DNA from: JAIQFL01 sp035295745
GTDB taxonomy: Bacteria > Acidobacteriota > Terriglobia > Bryobacterales > Bryobacteraceae
Length of the DNA: 64,000 bases
Assembly: GCA_035295745.1 (NCBI GenBank)
Contig: DATGIL010000023.1
Span: forward strand, 124,001 to 188,000
Reading direction: 5' to 3'
Shown here one piece after another: positions 7,697-15,741 of this stretch (positions are counted from its first letter, which is position 1; each line of letters begins with the position of its first letter). A program made the position numbers and the translations under genes. The notes under the pieces were generated by a model. It had not been told where the DNA came from, ran no database searches, and saw only the letters and a program-made list of their open reading frames with translations.

Positions 7697-10600
7697 ATGT
7701 TTCTGCACGCGAGAGTTGCGGCCTGTCTCGCTATTCTGACAGGCGGAATCCTGTGGGCGCAGATCCCCACCGGTACCATCACCGGCAGCATTCGCGACTC
7801 CTCAGGCGCAGCTTTGGCCGCAGCCGTTGTCATGGTTCGAAGCGCTGCCACCAACAGCACCCGCGAAGTCACTAGCGACTCGTCCGGCGCCTTCAAAGCT
7901 TCCAATCTTCCTCCGGGGACGTACGACTTCACAGTCAGCAAGCCCGGTTTCCGCACGCTTCACCAGCCAGGAGTGGCCGTCGAAGTCGACCGCACCACGC
8001 TCGTCGACCTCATCCTCGATCTCGGTCCGGTCTCTGACTCCGTCGACGTCGCTTCCAAAGCCACGCCTGACGACACCCAGGGCGTGCTCGACGAGTTGTT
8101 CACGATCGCTGAGCTGATGGAGTTTGTGCAGGACACCCGCACCGTCACCGATCTCGCCTACCTTGCCTCCGGCGTCGCGCGGCGCGCCAGCGGCGGCCTC
8201 GGCTCCGGCTTTGTCATCGGCGGCGCCCGCGCCGACAATACCAACTTCATCATCGATGGCTTCAGCGACTACGATCCGCGCACCGGCGGCGCGCAGGTCA
8301 TACCCAACTACGACGCCATCGAGGAGTTCCGCATCCAGACCACCGGCAACACCGCCGAGTATGGCCGCATGGCTGGCGGGGTGTTGAATATGGTGCTCCG
8401 CAGCGGCGCCAACGCCCTGCATGGCGGCCTCTTCGAGTACTTCCGCTCCGATCGTTTCAGCGCGCGCAACTTCTTCGATGTTGAGAAATCCCCACTGCTC
8501 AGCAATCAGTACGGCGCGACCGTCGGCGGCCCCGTCGTCGTCCCGCATGTCTACGCAGGCAAGGACCGCACCTTCTTTCTCCTCAGTTGGGAGGCCCTGC
8601 GCCAATCCATCGGATCCAACCGCCTGTCCGAAGTGCCCACAGCGCTGGAACGCTCAGGCGACTTCTCTCATAGCTTCGACAGCACCGGCCGTCCCGTGGT
8701 GGTGACCGATCCGCTCAGTGGCACGGCATTCCCCGGCGATCGCATTCCCGTGAGCCGCCTCGACCCCGTCGCGCAGCGGGTCTCAACCTATTTCCCCTTG
8801 CCCAACAGCCCCAACCCCACCGACAATTACCACGCCGATTCCCTCGGTCAAACTCACTGGAACAGCTTGCTGCTCAAACTCGATGAGCATTTGACCGAAA
8901 AGGACGCCTTATCCTTCCGTTTTCTCACGCGACTGAACGCGGCCACCAGCCCTTACTCGGGCAGCGATACGGGCCTCTTCGGCAGCCGTTCCAATACCCG
9001 CCCGACGCTCGCCGGGGCCAACTACACACGCGTCATCGGTCCTAAGCTGGTGAACGAATTCCGCTTCGGATTCACCCGCATGAGCGACCACGAGTCGAGC
9101 AACTACGCAGGACTCGATCTCGCATCGCCGCTCGGCCTGCCGCCCTCCTCCGCCGCGCCGCAGTTTCTCGGTTTCCCGCGCTTCACTGTGCTCAATCTCG
9201 CTTCCCTTGGCGACTCCGCGTCGTTGCCCCTCAACTTCACGGTCAACAATTACGAACTGGCCGATTCCCTGAGCTTCGTTCACGGCAAGCATCTCCTCAA
9301 ATTCGGCGGCGAAGTTCTCCGCACGCAGTTCTTCCAGCAACTCAACAGCAATACCAACGGCACCTACAACTTTCTCGGCCGCTGGTCCACCGTTCCGTTC
9401 GCCGACTTCCTCCTGGGACTGCCCGACAGCACCTCGCGCCAATTGAGTTCGAACCCCGCCTACCTCTTCAGCACCGATGCCGGGCTCTTCGTGCAGGATC
9501 AGTACACCGTTTCCTCACGCCTCACCCTCAATTTCGGGCTGCGCTATGAAATGATGAGTCCCCCGTACGAGAAGTATGGCCGCATGTCGAGCTTCGTGCC
9601 CGAGGTGGGTATGGTCGTCGTTTCCGACGCTTCGGGCGTTCCCAACCTCGCGCAGAGCGTCGCTGCCGCAGGACTCACCGGCCATGTCATCACTGCCGGC
9701 CAGGCCGGCCTGCCGAAATCGCTGATGTACGCCAACGATCGCGACTTCGCTCCGCGTTTCGGTTTCGCCTGGCGCCCCACCCGCAAATCCGACCTCGTCA
9801 TCCGCGGCGGCTATGGCATCTACTTCGCCGATTCCCTGCTCAACCCGATCCGCAACGATCTCACCAATGTCTATCCGTTTGCCGTCTCCCAATCCTTCAA
9901 TCGCGTATCCGGCCAGCCGCAGGCGCTCACGCTGGAAGATCCCTTCCCCGCGAAACTCGCCACCTTGCCGGGAGTCACTAACGCCAACGGCTTCGAACTC
10001 CATCCGCAGCCGCAATACCTGCAGAGTTACTCCGTCTCCGTGGAGCGCGCGCTCGATCCGGCCACCGTTATCGAAGTCGAGTACGCCGGCTCGCGCGGCA
10101 CGCACCTGGAACGCGAGTACGACTTGAATCAACCCTTCCGCACCCCCGCCTACCGCCTCCCCAATGGCACCTTCCTGCGCCCCTATCCGAGCTTCGCCAC
10201 CATCAACTTCTACTCGTTCGGAGCGAACTCCGTCTATAACTCGGGGTCAGTCACTCTGCGCCGCACCTTCCGCAGCGGCATTTTCTACGGAGTGACTTAC
10301 GTCTACAGTAAGTCGATCGACGACGCGTCCCAGGTCTCCGGCAACTCGACTGGCGACTATCCCGGCGCACAGAATTCGCGCGATCTCGCTGCCGAACGCG
10401 CTCGTTCCGATTGGGACACGGGCCATTCTCTAGTGATCTTCGGCTCCTATGCGCTGCCCTTCCGCGGAGGACGGCTCGTGCGCGGCTGGCAGATCTCCAC
10501 CACCGCCCGCCTCTACACCGGCCAGCCGTTCACGCCCCGCGTTGCCAACGCCAATCTGAACCTGGGCGAAGCCAACCGTCCCGATCGCATCGCCTCAGGC

Positions 10601-10918
10601 AAACTCTCCGACCCCACCATCTCCGACTGGTTCGATCTCTCGGCATTCCCCGTCGTGCCCGCCGGTGCGTTCCGCTTTGGAGATTCCGGCCGCAACATCC
10701 TCGATGGTCCGGGTTCCGCCACAGTCAATGCCGCCATCAGCAAGAATATTCACCTGCGCGATGCCGCCAGCGCGCAACTCCGCTGCGAGGCCATCAACAT
10801 CTTCAACCGCGCAAACTTCGGACTTCCCGTGAACTACGTCGACGCGCAAAATGCGGGCCAGATCCTCACCGCCGACCCGGGCCGCACCCTGCAATTCGCA
10901 CTGCGTCTGCATTTTTAA
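7697..10918 (+). CDS. Oar-like TonB-dependent receptor with carboxypeptidase-regulatory-like N-terminal domain
   Basis: A 1073-residue outer-membrane protein. After a signal peptide ending near ILWAQ, residues about 25-110 form a carboxypeptidase-regulatory-like Ig-type domain (GTITGSIRDSSGAALAAA through GTYDFTVSKPGFRT). A plug follows, with the region around IGGARADNTNFIIDGFSDYD and AEYGRMAGGVLNMVLRSG. The rest is a long beta-barrel of alternating aromatic strands ending in LQFALRLHF, the terminal phenylalanine typical of Bam substrates. Such large Oar-family receptors are expanded in Solibacteres and are assumed to import oligosaccharides or other large substrates. It starts 12 bases after the DUF1552 stop, suggesting a DUF1592/DUF1552/receptor unit. 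Confidence 0.9.
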   Translation: MFLHARVAACLAILTGGILWAQIPTGTITGSIRDSSGAALAAAVVMVRSAATNSTREVTSDSSGAFKASNLPPGTYDFTVSKPGFRTLHQPGVAVEVDRTTLVDLILDLGPVSDSVDVASKATPDDTQGVLDELFTIAELMEFVQDTRTVTDLAYLASGVARRASGGLGSGFVIGGARADNTNFIIDGFSDYDPRTGGAQVIPNYDAIEEFRIQTTGNTAEYGRMAGGVLNMVLRSGANALHGGLFEYFRSDRFSARNFFDVEKSPLLSNQYGATVGGPVVVPHVYAGKDRTFFLLSWEALRQSIGSNRLSEVPTALERSGDFSHSFDSTGRPVVVTDPLSGTAFPGDRIPVSRLDPVAQRVSTYFPLPNSPNPTDNYHADSLGQTHWNSLLLKLDEHLTEKDALSFRFLTRLNAATSPYSGSDTGLFGSRSNTRPTLAGANYTRVIGPKLVNEFRFGFTRMSDHESSNYAGLDLASPLGLPPSSAAPQFLGFPRFTVLNLASLGDSASLPLNFTVNNYELADSLSFVHGKHLLKFGGEVLRTQFFQQLNSNTNGTYNFLGRWSTVPFADFLLGLPDSTSRQLSSNPAYLFSTDAGLFVQDQYTVSSRLTLNFGLRYEMMSPPYEKYGRMSSFVPEVGMVVVSDASGVPNLAQSVAAAGLTGHVITAGQAGLPKSLMYANDRDFAPRFGFAWRPTRKSDLVIRGGYGIYFADSLLNPIRNDLTNVYPFAVSQSFNRVSGQPQALTLEDPFPAKLATLPGVTNANGFELHPQPQYLQSYSVSVERALDPATVIEVEYAGSRGTHLEREYDLNQPFRTPAYRLPNGTFLRPYPSFATINFYSFGANSVYNSGSVTLRRTFRSGIFYGVTYVYSKSIDDASQVSGNSTGDYPGAQNSRDLAAERARSDWDTGHSLVIFGSYALPFRGGRLVRGWQISTTARLYTGQPFTPRVANANLNLGEANRPDRIASGKLSDPTISDWFDLSAFPVVPAGAFRFGDSGRNILDGPGSATVNAAISKNIHLRDAASAQLRCEAINIFNRANFGLPVNYVDAQNAGQILTADPGRTLQFALRLHF

Positions 10919-10954
10919 TCGCCCTCGGCACCGAGCGGTGCCACAATCTTACGT

Positions 10955-11758
10955 ATGAACAGTATTTTTCGCGAGAACCTGCTCAAAGACCGCGTCGCCT
11001 TCGTTACGGGCGGCGGCAGCGGCATCGGCCGCCGCATGGCCGAGCGATTCGCCGAACACGGCGCGAAGGTCGTAATCGTCGGACGCAAGCAGGAAAAGCT
11101 CGACGACACCGCGCAGTTCATCCGCGCCGCCGGAGGAACTGCCGAGACCGCCCGCCTGGACGTGCGGGAATATGAAGCACTCGAAGCCGCGCTGCATAAG
11201 ACACGCGAACAGTTCGGCGAGATCGATATCTTGCTCTGTGGCGCCGCCGGCAACTTTCCCGCACAAGTTAACGGCATGTCGGCAAACGGCTTCAAAGCGG
11301 TCATCGATATCGATTTACTCGGCACGTTTAACACCTGCCGTGCCGCCTACGCCCATCTGCGTAAGCCCGGCGCCGCCGTCCTCAGCATCTCCGCAAACCA
11401 CGCCACCATCCCCATCGCGTGGCAGTCCCATGTCTGCGCCGCCAAAGCGGGAGTCGAATTACTCACCAAGACGCTCGCGATCGAATGGGGGCCGCAAGGC
11501 ATCCGCGCCAACTGCATCACTCCCGGTCCAACCGACGAAACCGAAGGCATGCGCCGCCTGGCGCCCACCGACGCGGCGCGCCATGCCGTTGAACAGAATA
11601 TCCCGCTCCGCCGATTCGGAACCAAGGACGAGTTAGCAGACCTCGCACTCTTCCTCTGTTCCGACGCGGCGTCTTACATCACGGGCGCCACATACCTCTG
11701 TGACGGCGGCCAGTCACTCTGCCGCTCCGGCGTCTCCATCTCGAGTCTTTCGATGTGA
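10955..11758 (+). CDS. SDR-family 2,4-dienoyl-CoA-reductase-like enzyme
   Basis: A 267-residue short-chain dehydrogenase/reductase. The Rossmann dinucleotide motif TGGGSGIGRRMAERFA lies near residues 18-33. GAAGNFPA replaces the usual NNAG, and the C-terminal part (AIEWGPQGIRANCITPGPTDETEGM) is closest to dienoyl-CoA reductases. Instead of the classical YxxxK, the active-site helix reads SHVCAAKAG with no tyrosine four residues before the lysine, as in the dienoyl-CoA reductase branch. It probably uses NADPH on an unsaturated acyl-CoA. The gene ends with an unusual serine-rich tail. CACAAT at 10942-10947 could be its -10 element; it is 36 bases from the receptor gene. Confidence 0.8.
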   Translation: MNSIFRENLLKDRVAFVTGGGSGIGRRMAERFAEHGAKVVIVGRKQEKLDDTAQFIRAAGGTAETARLDVREYEALEAALHKTREQFGEIDILLCGAAGNFPAQVNGMSANGFKAVIDIDLLGTFNTCRAAYAHLRKPGAAVLSISANHATIPIAWQSHVCAAKAGVELLTKTLAIEWGPQGIRANCITPGPTDETEGMRRLAPTDAARHAVEQNIPLRRFGTKDELADLALFLCSDAASYITGATYLCDGGQSLCRSGVSISSLSM

Positions 11759-12227
11759 TTCGCTCCTGAGAGAGGCGTCGACGTGGCGTAAACACTCCTG
11801 TTTGCCGCGTCGAGACTCATCTCGACGCTGTTCAGGTGTCCACCGCGTCTGCTGCTCAAAGGCTTCGAGCAAGAATGCCGCACGAATTTCCTTCAAGTGC
11901 TGCACTTGCGTCGGTTCCTTGGTCTAAGGCGCTTTAGAGTTCGAGGCGCCCGACGCTTTCTGTTCCTTGCCTAACCATAAAGTGAAGTCAGGACAGACTG
12001 CCAAAATGGATCCGCAGCCTGAACAGCGCTTCGTAGTTCTATTCACATCTTCGAAAATGCGCCCGATCCAAGTCACTAGTTACTGCCTCTTTACGAGTTT
12101 TTGACAAACTTTGTAAGTTCTGGCTGAGGGTAACGGTTGGAATCGTACCCCTTGTAACCCGCAAGTTATTGCTTTTACATCTATTACCGGGAGGTTCGGC
12201 CATGCCCGACCTTATAATTTAAGTGTA
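11759..12227. other. Intergenic region without a recognisable gene
   Basis: No convincing reading frame. Around 11797-11812 it has TTTGCCGCGTCGAG, also found near 54816-54829 in another spacer, possibly traces of one dispersed element. The last third is AT-richer than the surroundings and holds the promoter of the methyltransferase gene. Confidence 0.4.
12213..12218 (+). promoter_or_regulatory. Consensus -10 box of the methyltransferase gene
   Basis: A perfect TATAAT ends nine bases before the ATG at 12228, the same spacing as for the sugar kinase gene. There is no Shine-Dalgarno sequence, so a leaderless or near-leaderless transcript is likely. A clear -35 is not visible. Confidence 0.45.
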
Positions 12228-12938
12228 ATGATGCGAAAGTACGAGACTGAGATACTGGAACAGAACGGGATTCCCGATGTGCTAGTGAGCCGTGCATACC
12301 GCGATCTCGCCCGCATTCACCGCTGGATGGGGGACACTCGGTTGGTGGTGAATGCTATCCGGCGCGATCCTTTGCCGGTCAGCCGCGTAATGGATGTGGG
12401 ATGCGGTACCGGGCTGGTGCTGGAGGAAGTGCGGCGCGCTCTCGGCGTGCAAGTCGTCGGAGTGGACCTGCGATTGCATCCCCGAATTGCAGCCCCGGTG
12501 CCGATCGTGCGGGCCGACGCCTGCTGCGATACCTTGCCGTATGCGGATGTCGCATACTGCATGCATTTGGGACATCATCTGCCTGAGACTGGCCTCGCGG
12601 ACTTGATTCGGAACGTGGGGAGATTTTGCCGGCGGTTCATTCTGCTCGATCTGGTTCGCAACCCGCTCCCGCTGGCGCTTTTTCGACTGTTTCTCGCGCC
12701 AATCCTGTGTCCGATCGACGCGCACGACGGGCAGCGGTCGATACGGCGATCTTACACACCAGAAGAGCTTCGCAGGATTACTGAGTCAGCGCTGGGCGGA
12801 AGCGGTAGTCAGTTCCGCTTGACGGTGGCGCCTTTCTTCGTCCGCCAGGTTCTGGATATCTCCTATGACAGCGCAGATGTCAGTTACTGCCCGAGCTTCG
12901 CCGAGAGGATTCCCGAATGCCGGCCGACCTTCTCGTAA
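12228..12938 (+). CDS. Class I SAM-dependent methyltransferase
   Basis: A 236-residue protein with a Rossmann methyltransferase core: motif I is VMDVGCGTGLVLEEV (about residues 54-68) and motif II VVGVDLRLHP. The loop with AYCMHLGHHLPETGLADLI and the helix RRFILLDLVRNPLPLALF follow. The N-terminal helices (DLARIHRWMGDTRLV) resemble methyltransferases that sit next to type III polyketide synthases and FAD oxidoreductases. The substrate is not readable. It overlaps the FAD oxidoreductase start by 22 bases, so the two are coupled. Two adjacent ATG codons (12228, 12231) are possible starts. Confidence 0.8.
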   Translation: MMRKYETEILEQNGIPDVLVSRAYRDLARIHRWMGDTRLVVNAIRRDPLPVSRVMDVGCGTGLVLEEVRRALGVQVVGVDLRLHPRIAAPVPIVRADACCDTLPYADVAYCMHLGHHLPETGLADLIRNVGRFCRRFILLDLVRNPLPLALFRLFLAPILCPIDAHDGQRSIRRSYTPEELRRITESALGGSGSQFRLTVAPFFVRQVLDISYDSADVSYCPSFAERIPECRPTFS

Positions 12939-13948
12939 TCGGCGGCGGGCCGGCCGGACTGGCGACTGCGATCGCCGCACGGTTGCAGGGTCTGACCGTG
13001 ACTCTGGCGGATGGCATCCGGCCGCCGATCGACAAGGCCTGCGGCGAGGCGATCCTGCCAGCAGGGGTAGAGGTGTTGCAACGGCTTGGGGTCCATTGTT
13101 CCGCCGACGACGGCTTCTGGTTTCGCGGGATCCGGTTTGTGAGTGATGGATTGAGTGTCGAGGCAGAGTTTCCCTCTGGCTGCGGACTGGCGATGCGGCG
13201 AACGCGCCTTCACGAAATGCTGACGGAGCGCGCCAGTCAGTTAGGCGTGCGGTTGCTTTGGGGCACTCACCTGTCGGAGGCTGAGCGCTCATCTTCCGGC
13301 GGTTGGATCGTGGGCGCGGATGGGCAGGGCTCACAGGTCCGGCGGGCTGCGGGCATGGACGGCGCTGTTCGCGAATCGCACCGCTTTGGCTTCCGCCGGC
13401 ACTATCGGGCTGCGCCGTGGAGCGACCTGGTCGAGGTGCATTGGGGCTCACGTTGCCAGATCTACGTGACGCCCGTGGCGGGGGACGAGGTGGGTGTCGC
13501 GCTGCTGTCGCGCGATCCGCATTTGCGGCTGGATGACGCCTTGACCGAGTTTCCCCGCCTCGCACGGCGGCTTCGTGGGGCGGAGGCCTCCAGCACCGAA
13601 CGCGGCGCGGCAACATTCTTCCGGCGGTTGCGTCGCGTGTTTCGCGACCGGACGGCGCTGGTCGGCGACGCTTCAGGATCTGTGGATGCGATCACCGGAG
13701 ACGGGCTCAGTCTGGCCTTTCATCAGGCAGAGGCGCTTGCCGGGGCGTTGCGTGCCGGAGACCTGGCTCGCTATCAGGCCGCCCACTCCAGACTCGCACG
13801 CCGTCCGGCGCTTGCCGCGAGCCTGCTGCTCACGCTCGACCGATTTCCCGCACTGCGGCGCGGTGTGCTGAGATTGCTGGCGCTGGAACCTCCCCTCTTT
13901 GCCATGATGCTGGCAAGGCATGGGGCGAGCGGCGCCGCCCTTGGGTGA
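12917..13948 (+). CDS. FAD-dependent oxidoreductase (geranylgeranyl-reductase/UbiH-like)
   Basis: A 343-residue flavoprotein. The N-terminus carries the FAD dinucleotide motif VIGGGPAGLATAIAA; DKACGEAILPAG is the short conserved segment of the geranylgeranyl-reductase-like group. The C-terminal RTALVGDASGSVDAITGDG contains the GD motif contacting the FAD ribityl chain. It probably oxidises or reduces a hydrophobic small molecule, likely the methyltransferase product. A GAGAGGA ribosome site at 12902-12908 supports the start, inside the methyltransferase gene. No polyketide synthase, the usual third member of such a set, is present on either side. Confidence 0.8.
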   Translation: MPADLLVIGGGPAGLATAIAARLQGLTVTLADGIRPPIDKACGEAILPAGVEVLQRLGVHCSADDGFWFRGIRFVSDGLSVEAEFPSGCGLAMRRTRLHEMLTERASQLGVRLLWGTHLSEAERSSSGGWIVGADGQGSQVRRAAGMDGAVRESHRFGFRRHYRAAPWSDLVEVHWGSRCQIYVTPVAGDEVGVALLSRDPHLRLDDALTEFPRLARRLRGAEASSTERGAATFFRRLRRVFRDRTALVGDASGSVDAITGDGLSLAFHQAEALAGALRAGDLARYQAAHSRLARRPALAASLLLTLDRFPALRRGVLRLLALEPPLFAMMLARHGASGAALG

Positions 13949-14041
13949 TAGGGCTGAATCTGGCACCGCTCGGGGTTAGCGATGAGGTCAGTATAGACGG
14001 GCCAATCCGGCATTGCCCATCCCACGTTCACAGTAATCTCT

Positions 14042-14087
14042 GCCCGAGAATGCAGTAGTAGTACTCGGGCGTCGAATCGTGCGATTC
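14042..14087. promoter_or_regulatory. Pair of inverted repeats upstream of the DUF3300 promoter
   Basis: GCCCGAG (14042-14048) is repeated inverted as CTCGGGC (14064-14070), followed by the 14-base near-palindrome GAATCGTGCGATTC (14074-14087). They lie about 100-140 bases before the predicted sigma-54 start site, a typical distance for an enhancer-binding-protein site. The first could instead be a weak terminator for the FAD gene. Confidence 0.4.
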
Positions 14088-14142
14088 CGCACATGTACCC
14101 TTACCGGTACTGAATTACATTAAATACCTTTATCCTTTGGGG

Positions 14143-14160
14143 CCATTGGTTAACCGATGG
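14143..14160. promoter_or_regulatory. 18-base palindrome overlapping the -24 element
   Basis: CCATTGGTTAACCGATGG is an almost perfect palindrome whose last bases are the TGG of the sigma-54 -24 element. A regulator bound here would compete directly with polymerase. Confidence 0.4.
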
Positions 14161-14174
14161 CACGCCGGCTGCAT
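14158..14174 (+). promoter_or_regulatory. Sigma-54 (RpoN) promoter of the DUF3300 gene
   Basis: TGGCACGCCGGCTGCA matches the -24/-12 consensus TGGCACG-N4-TTGCW at every position of the -24 half and four of five in the -12 half, with the required ten bases between GG (14159-14160) and GC (14171-14172). The predicted start near 14184 leaves a 40-base leader containing the ribosome site. Confidence 0.65.
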
Positions 14175-14188
14175 CTACATTATTAGAA

Positions 14189-14208
14189 GATCCGGCTTGA
14201 ACCGGATC
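14189..14208. promoter_or_regulatory. Inverted repeat in the DUF3300 leader
   Basis: GATCCGG-cttgaa-CCGGATC, seven-base perfect arms around a six-base spacer, ends six bases before the GGAGGTGG ribosome site. In RNA this is a hairpin immediately upstream of the start codon. Confidence 0.35.
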
Positions 14209-14225
14209 GGAACTGGAGGTGGCAG

Positions 14226-15683
14226 ATGAACTGCTACTCGTGCAGATCGTCATTTCGGCTTCTTCTTTCGGCCTTCGTTGGATTCATGCTGCTCGCAGGT
14301 TTGCCCGTGGTGCAGGCGCAGGCGCCTGATGTTGCAGACCAGCAGCAGCAGACCGGACCAGCGCCGCAGCAAACCTGGACGGCAGATCAGTTGGATGACC
14401 TGGTTGCGCCCATTGCGCTCTATCCGGACCAGTTGCTGAGCCAGGTGCTTGTTGCTTCCACGTATCCTTTGGAAGTGGTGGAAGCGCAGCAGTGGATGCA
14501 GCGTAACTCCGGCCTGCAAGGCCAGCAACGTTTGGATGCCGCCCGGCAACAGAACTGGGACGCCAGCGTTCAGGCGCTGGTCGCATTTCCGGACGTGCTC
14601 GCCCGGCTGAACCAAGATGTGCGTTGGACCACCGAGCTGGGCAACGCCTTCCTGGCGCAGCAGGCCGATGTCATGTCTGCGGTGCAGCGTATGCGCAGCC
14701 GGGCGCAAGCCAACGGTAAGCTGCAAACCACACCGCAACAAACCGTAACCACGGAAACAGAGAATGGACAATCGGCGATTCAGATTCAACCCGCCGATCC
14801 CCAGACCGTTTACGTGCCGTACTATGATCCCTCCTATATTTGGGGCCCGCCGGCGTACGGCTATTATCCCGGACTTTATTACCCGTCATATGGTTGGGGA
14901 TTCTGGCCGGGAATCAATGTTGGTTTCTATTTCGGTGGCTGGGGCGGTTGGGGTCTTGGTTGGGGCGGATGGGGCTGGGGTCCGAACTGGTTCGGACACG
15001 GCGTTTTCGTCAACTACGGCTTCTTTAACCACTTTGGATTCCGCGGCGGGTTCTACGGCCGTCCGGGATTCGCGGGCAGAACGGCTTGGGCGCACGACCC
15101 GGGTCACAGGCTCGGTGTCGGCTACCCGACGCGAGGCCTCACCAGCAGGTTCGGCGCGGCATCGGTTGCCTCACGGGCGAATTACGCCGGGAGCCGATCG
15201 TTCACGACGAATCGGGGTTCTTTCCAGGGATCGCGCGGGTCGACGGGATTCGCCGGAAGCCGCTACCAGAGCGGCGGCAACACAGGAGCGGGGCGTAATT
15301 TCCAGTCCGGGCAAGCCGGCCGGAACTACGGTGGGCAGTCGTACCGGACGTCACCGCAGGCCGGTGGAATGAATCGCGGCTTCGCGAATAGCCCCTCGCG
15401 CAGCTACAGCGCTCCGCAATCGCGCAGCTTTAGCGCGCCGCGATCCCGCAGCTTTGGCGCTCCGCAGTCACGGAGCTACAGCGCCCCGCAATCCCGCAGC
15501 TTTAGCGCCCCCCAGTCGCGCAGCTTTAGTGCTCCGCGCAGTTCGGGCGGAGGCTTCAGCGCTCCACGCAGCTTCAGCGGCGGTGGCGGCGGCCATAGCT
15601 TTGGCGGTGGTGGTGGACACAGCTTCGGTGGCGGCGGTGGACACTCCGGTGGCGGTGGCGGCCATTCGGGTGGTCATCGGTAA
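14226..15683 (+). CDS. DUF3300 envelope protein with serine/arginine repeat and glycine-histidine tail
   Basis: A 485-residue exported protein. A signal peptide (to about residue 32, VVQAQA) is followed by a glutamine-rich stretch. The DUF3300 domain follows, recognisable by LDDLVAPIALYPDQLLSQVL, ASTYPLEVVEAQQWM and QTVYVPYYDPSYIWGP. A glycine/tryptophan/phenylalanine-rich segment (about 225-280) comes next, then six eight-residue repeats of SRSFSAPQ type, and a tail of repeated GGGGHS. The domain's function is unknown; such proteins are predicted periplasmic or surface bound, and the low-complexity basic tail may be a flexible or metal/polyanion-binding region. It stands alone behind a sigma-54 promoter with a GGAGG ribosome site and ends at a strong hairpin. 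Confidence 0.85.
   Translation: MNCYSCRSSFRLLLSAFVGFMLLAGLPVVQAQAPDVADQQQQTGPAPQQTWTADQLDDLVAPIALYPDQLLSQVLVASTYPLEVVEAQQWMQRNSGLQGQQRLDAARQQNWDASVQALVAFPDVLARLNQDVRWTTELGNAFLAQQADVMSAVQRMRSRAQANGKLQTTPQQTVTTETENGQSAIQIQPADPQTVYVPYYDPSYIWGPPAYGYYPGLYYPSYGWGFWPGINVGFYFGGWGGWGLGWGGWGWGPNWFGHGVFVNYGFFNHFGFRGGFYGRPGFAGRTAWAHDPGHRLGVGYPTRGLTSRFGAASVASRANYAGSRSFTTNRGSFQGSRGSTGFAGSRYQSGGNTGAGRNFQSGQAGRNYGGQSYRTSPQAGGMNRGFANSPSRSYSAPQSRSFSAPRSRSFGAPQSRSYSAPQSRSFSAPQSRSFSAPRSSGGGFSAPRSFSGGGGGHSFGGGGGHSFGGGGGHSGGGGGHSGGHR
15396..15539 (+). repeat. Six in-frame 24-base tandem repeats
   Basis: Consecutive 24-base units encode SRSYSAPQ, SRSFSAPR, SRSFGAPQ, SRSYSAPQ, SRSFSAPQ and SRSFSAPR inside the DUF3300 protein. 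Third-position differences between units suggest selection on the peptide, but copy number may vary between strains. Confidence 0.8.
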
Positions 15684-15704
15684 TCGCCTGTAAGCTCGTT
15701 ATCG

Positions 15705-15732
15705 TGCGGGGTGGGGAACACCTCACCCCGCA
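15705..15732. terminator. Hairpin terminator between convergent genes
   Basis: TGCGGGGTG and CACCCCGCA form a nine-base perfect stem between the DUF3300 stop and the end of the convergent deacetylase-caspase gene. The flanking T-tracts are short, but the position suits a bidirectional terminator. Confidence 0.6.
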
Positions 15733-15741
15733 GTTCCTTCC

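Noticed and set aside
11759..12227. Remnant of a type III polyketide synthase before the methyltransferase gene
   Set aside because: No conserved polyketide synthase motif is readable in any frame of this spacer.
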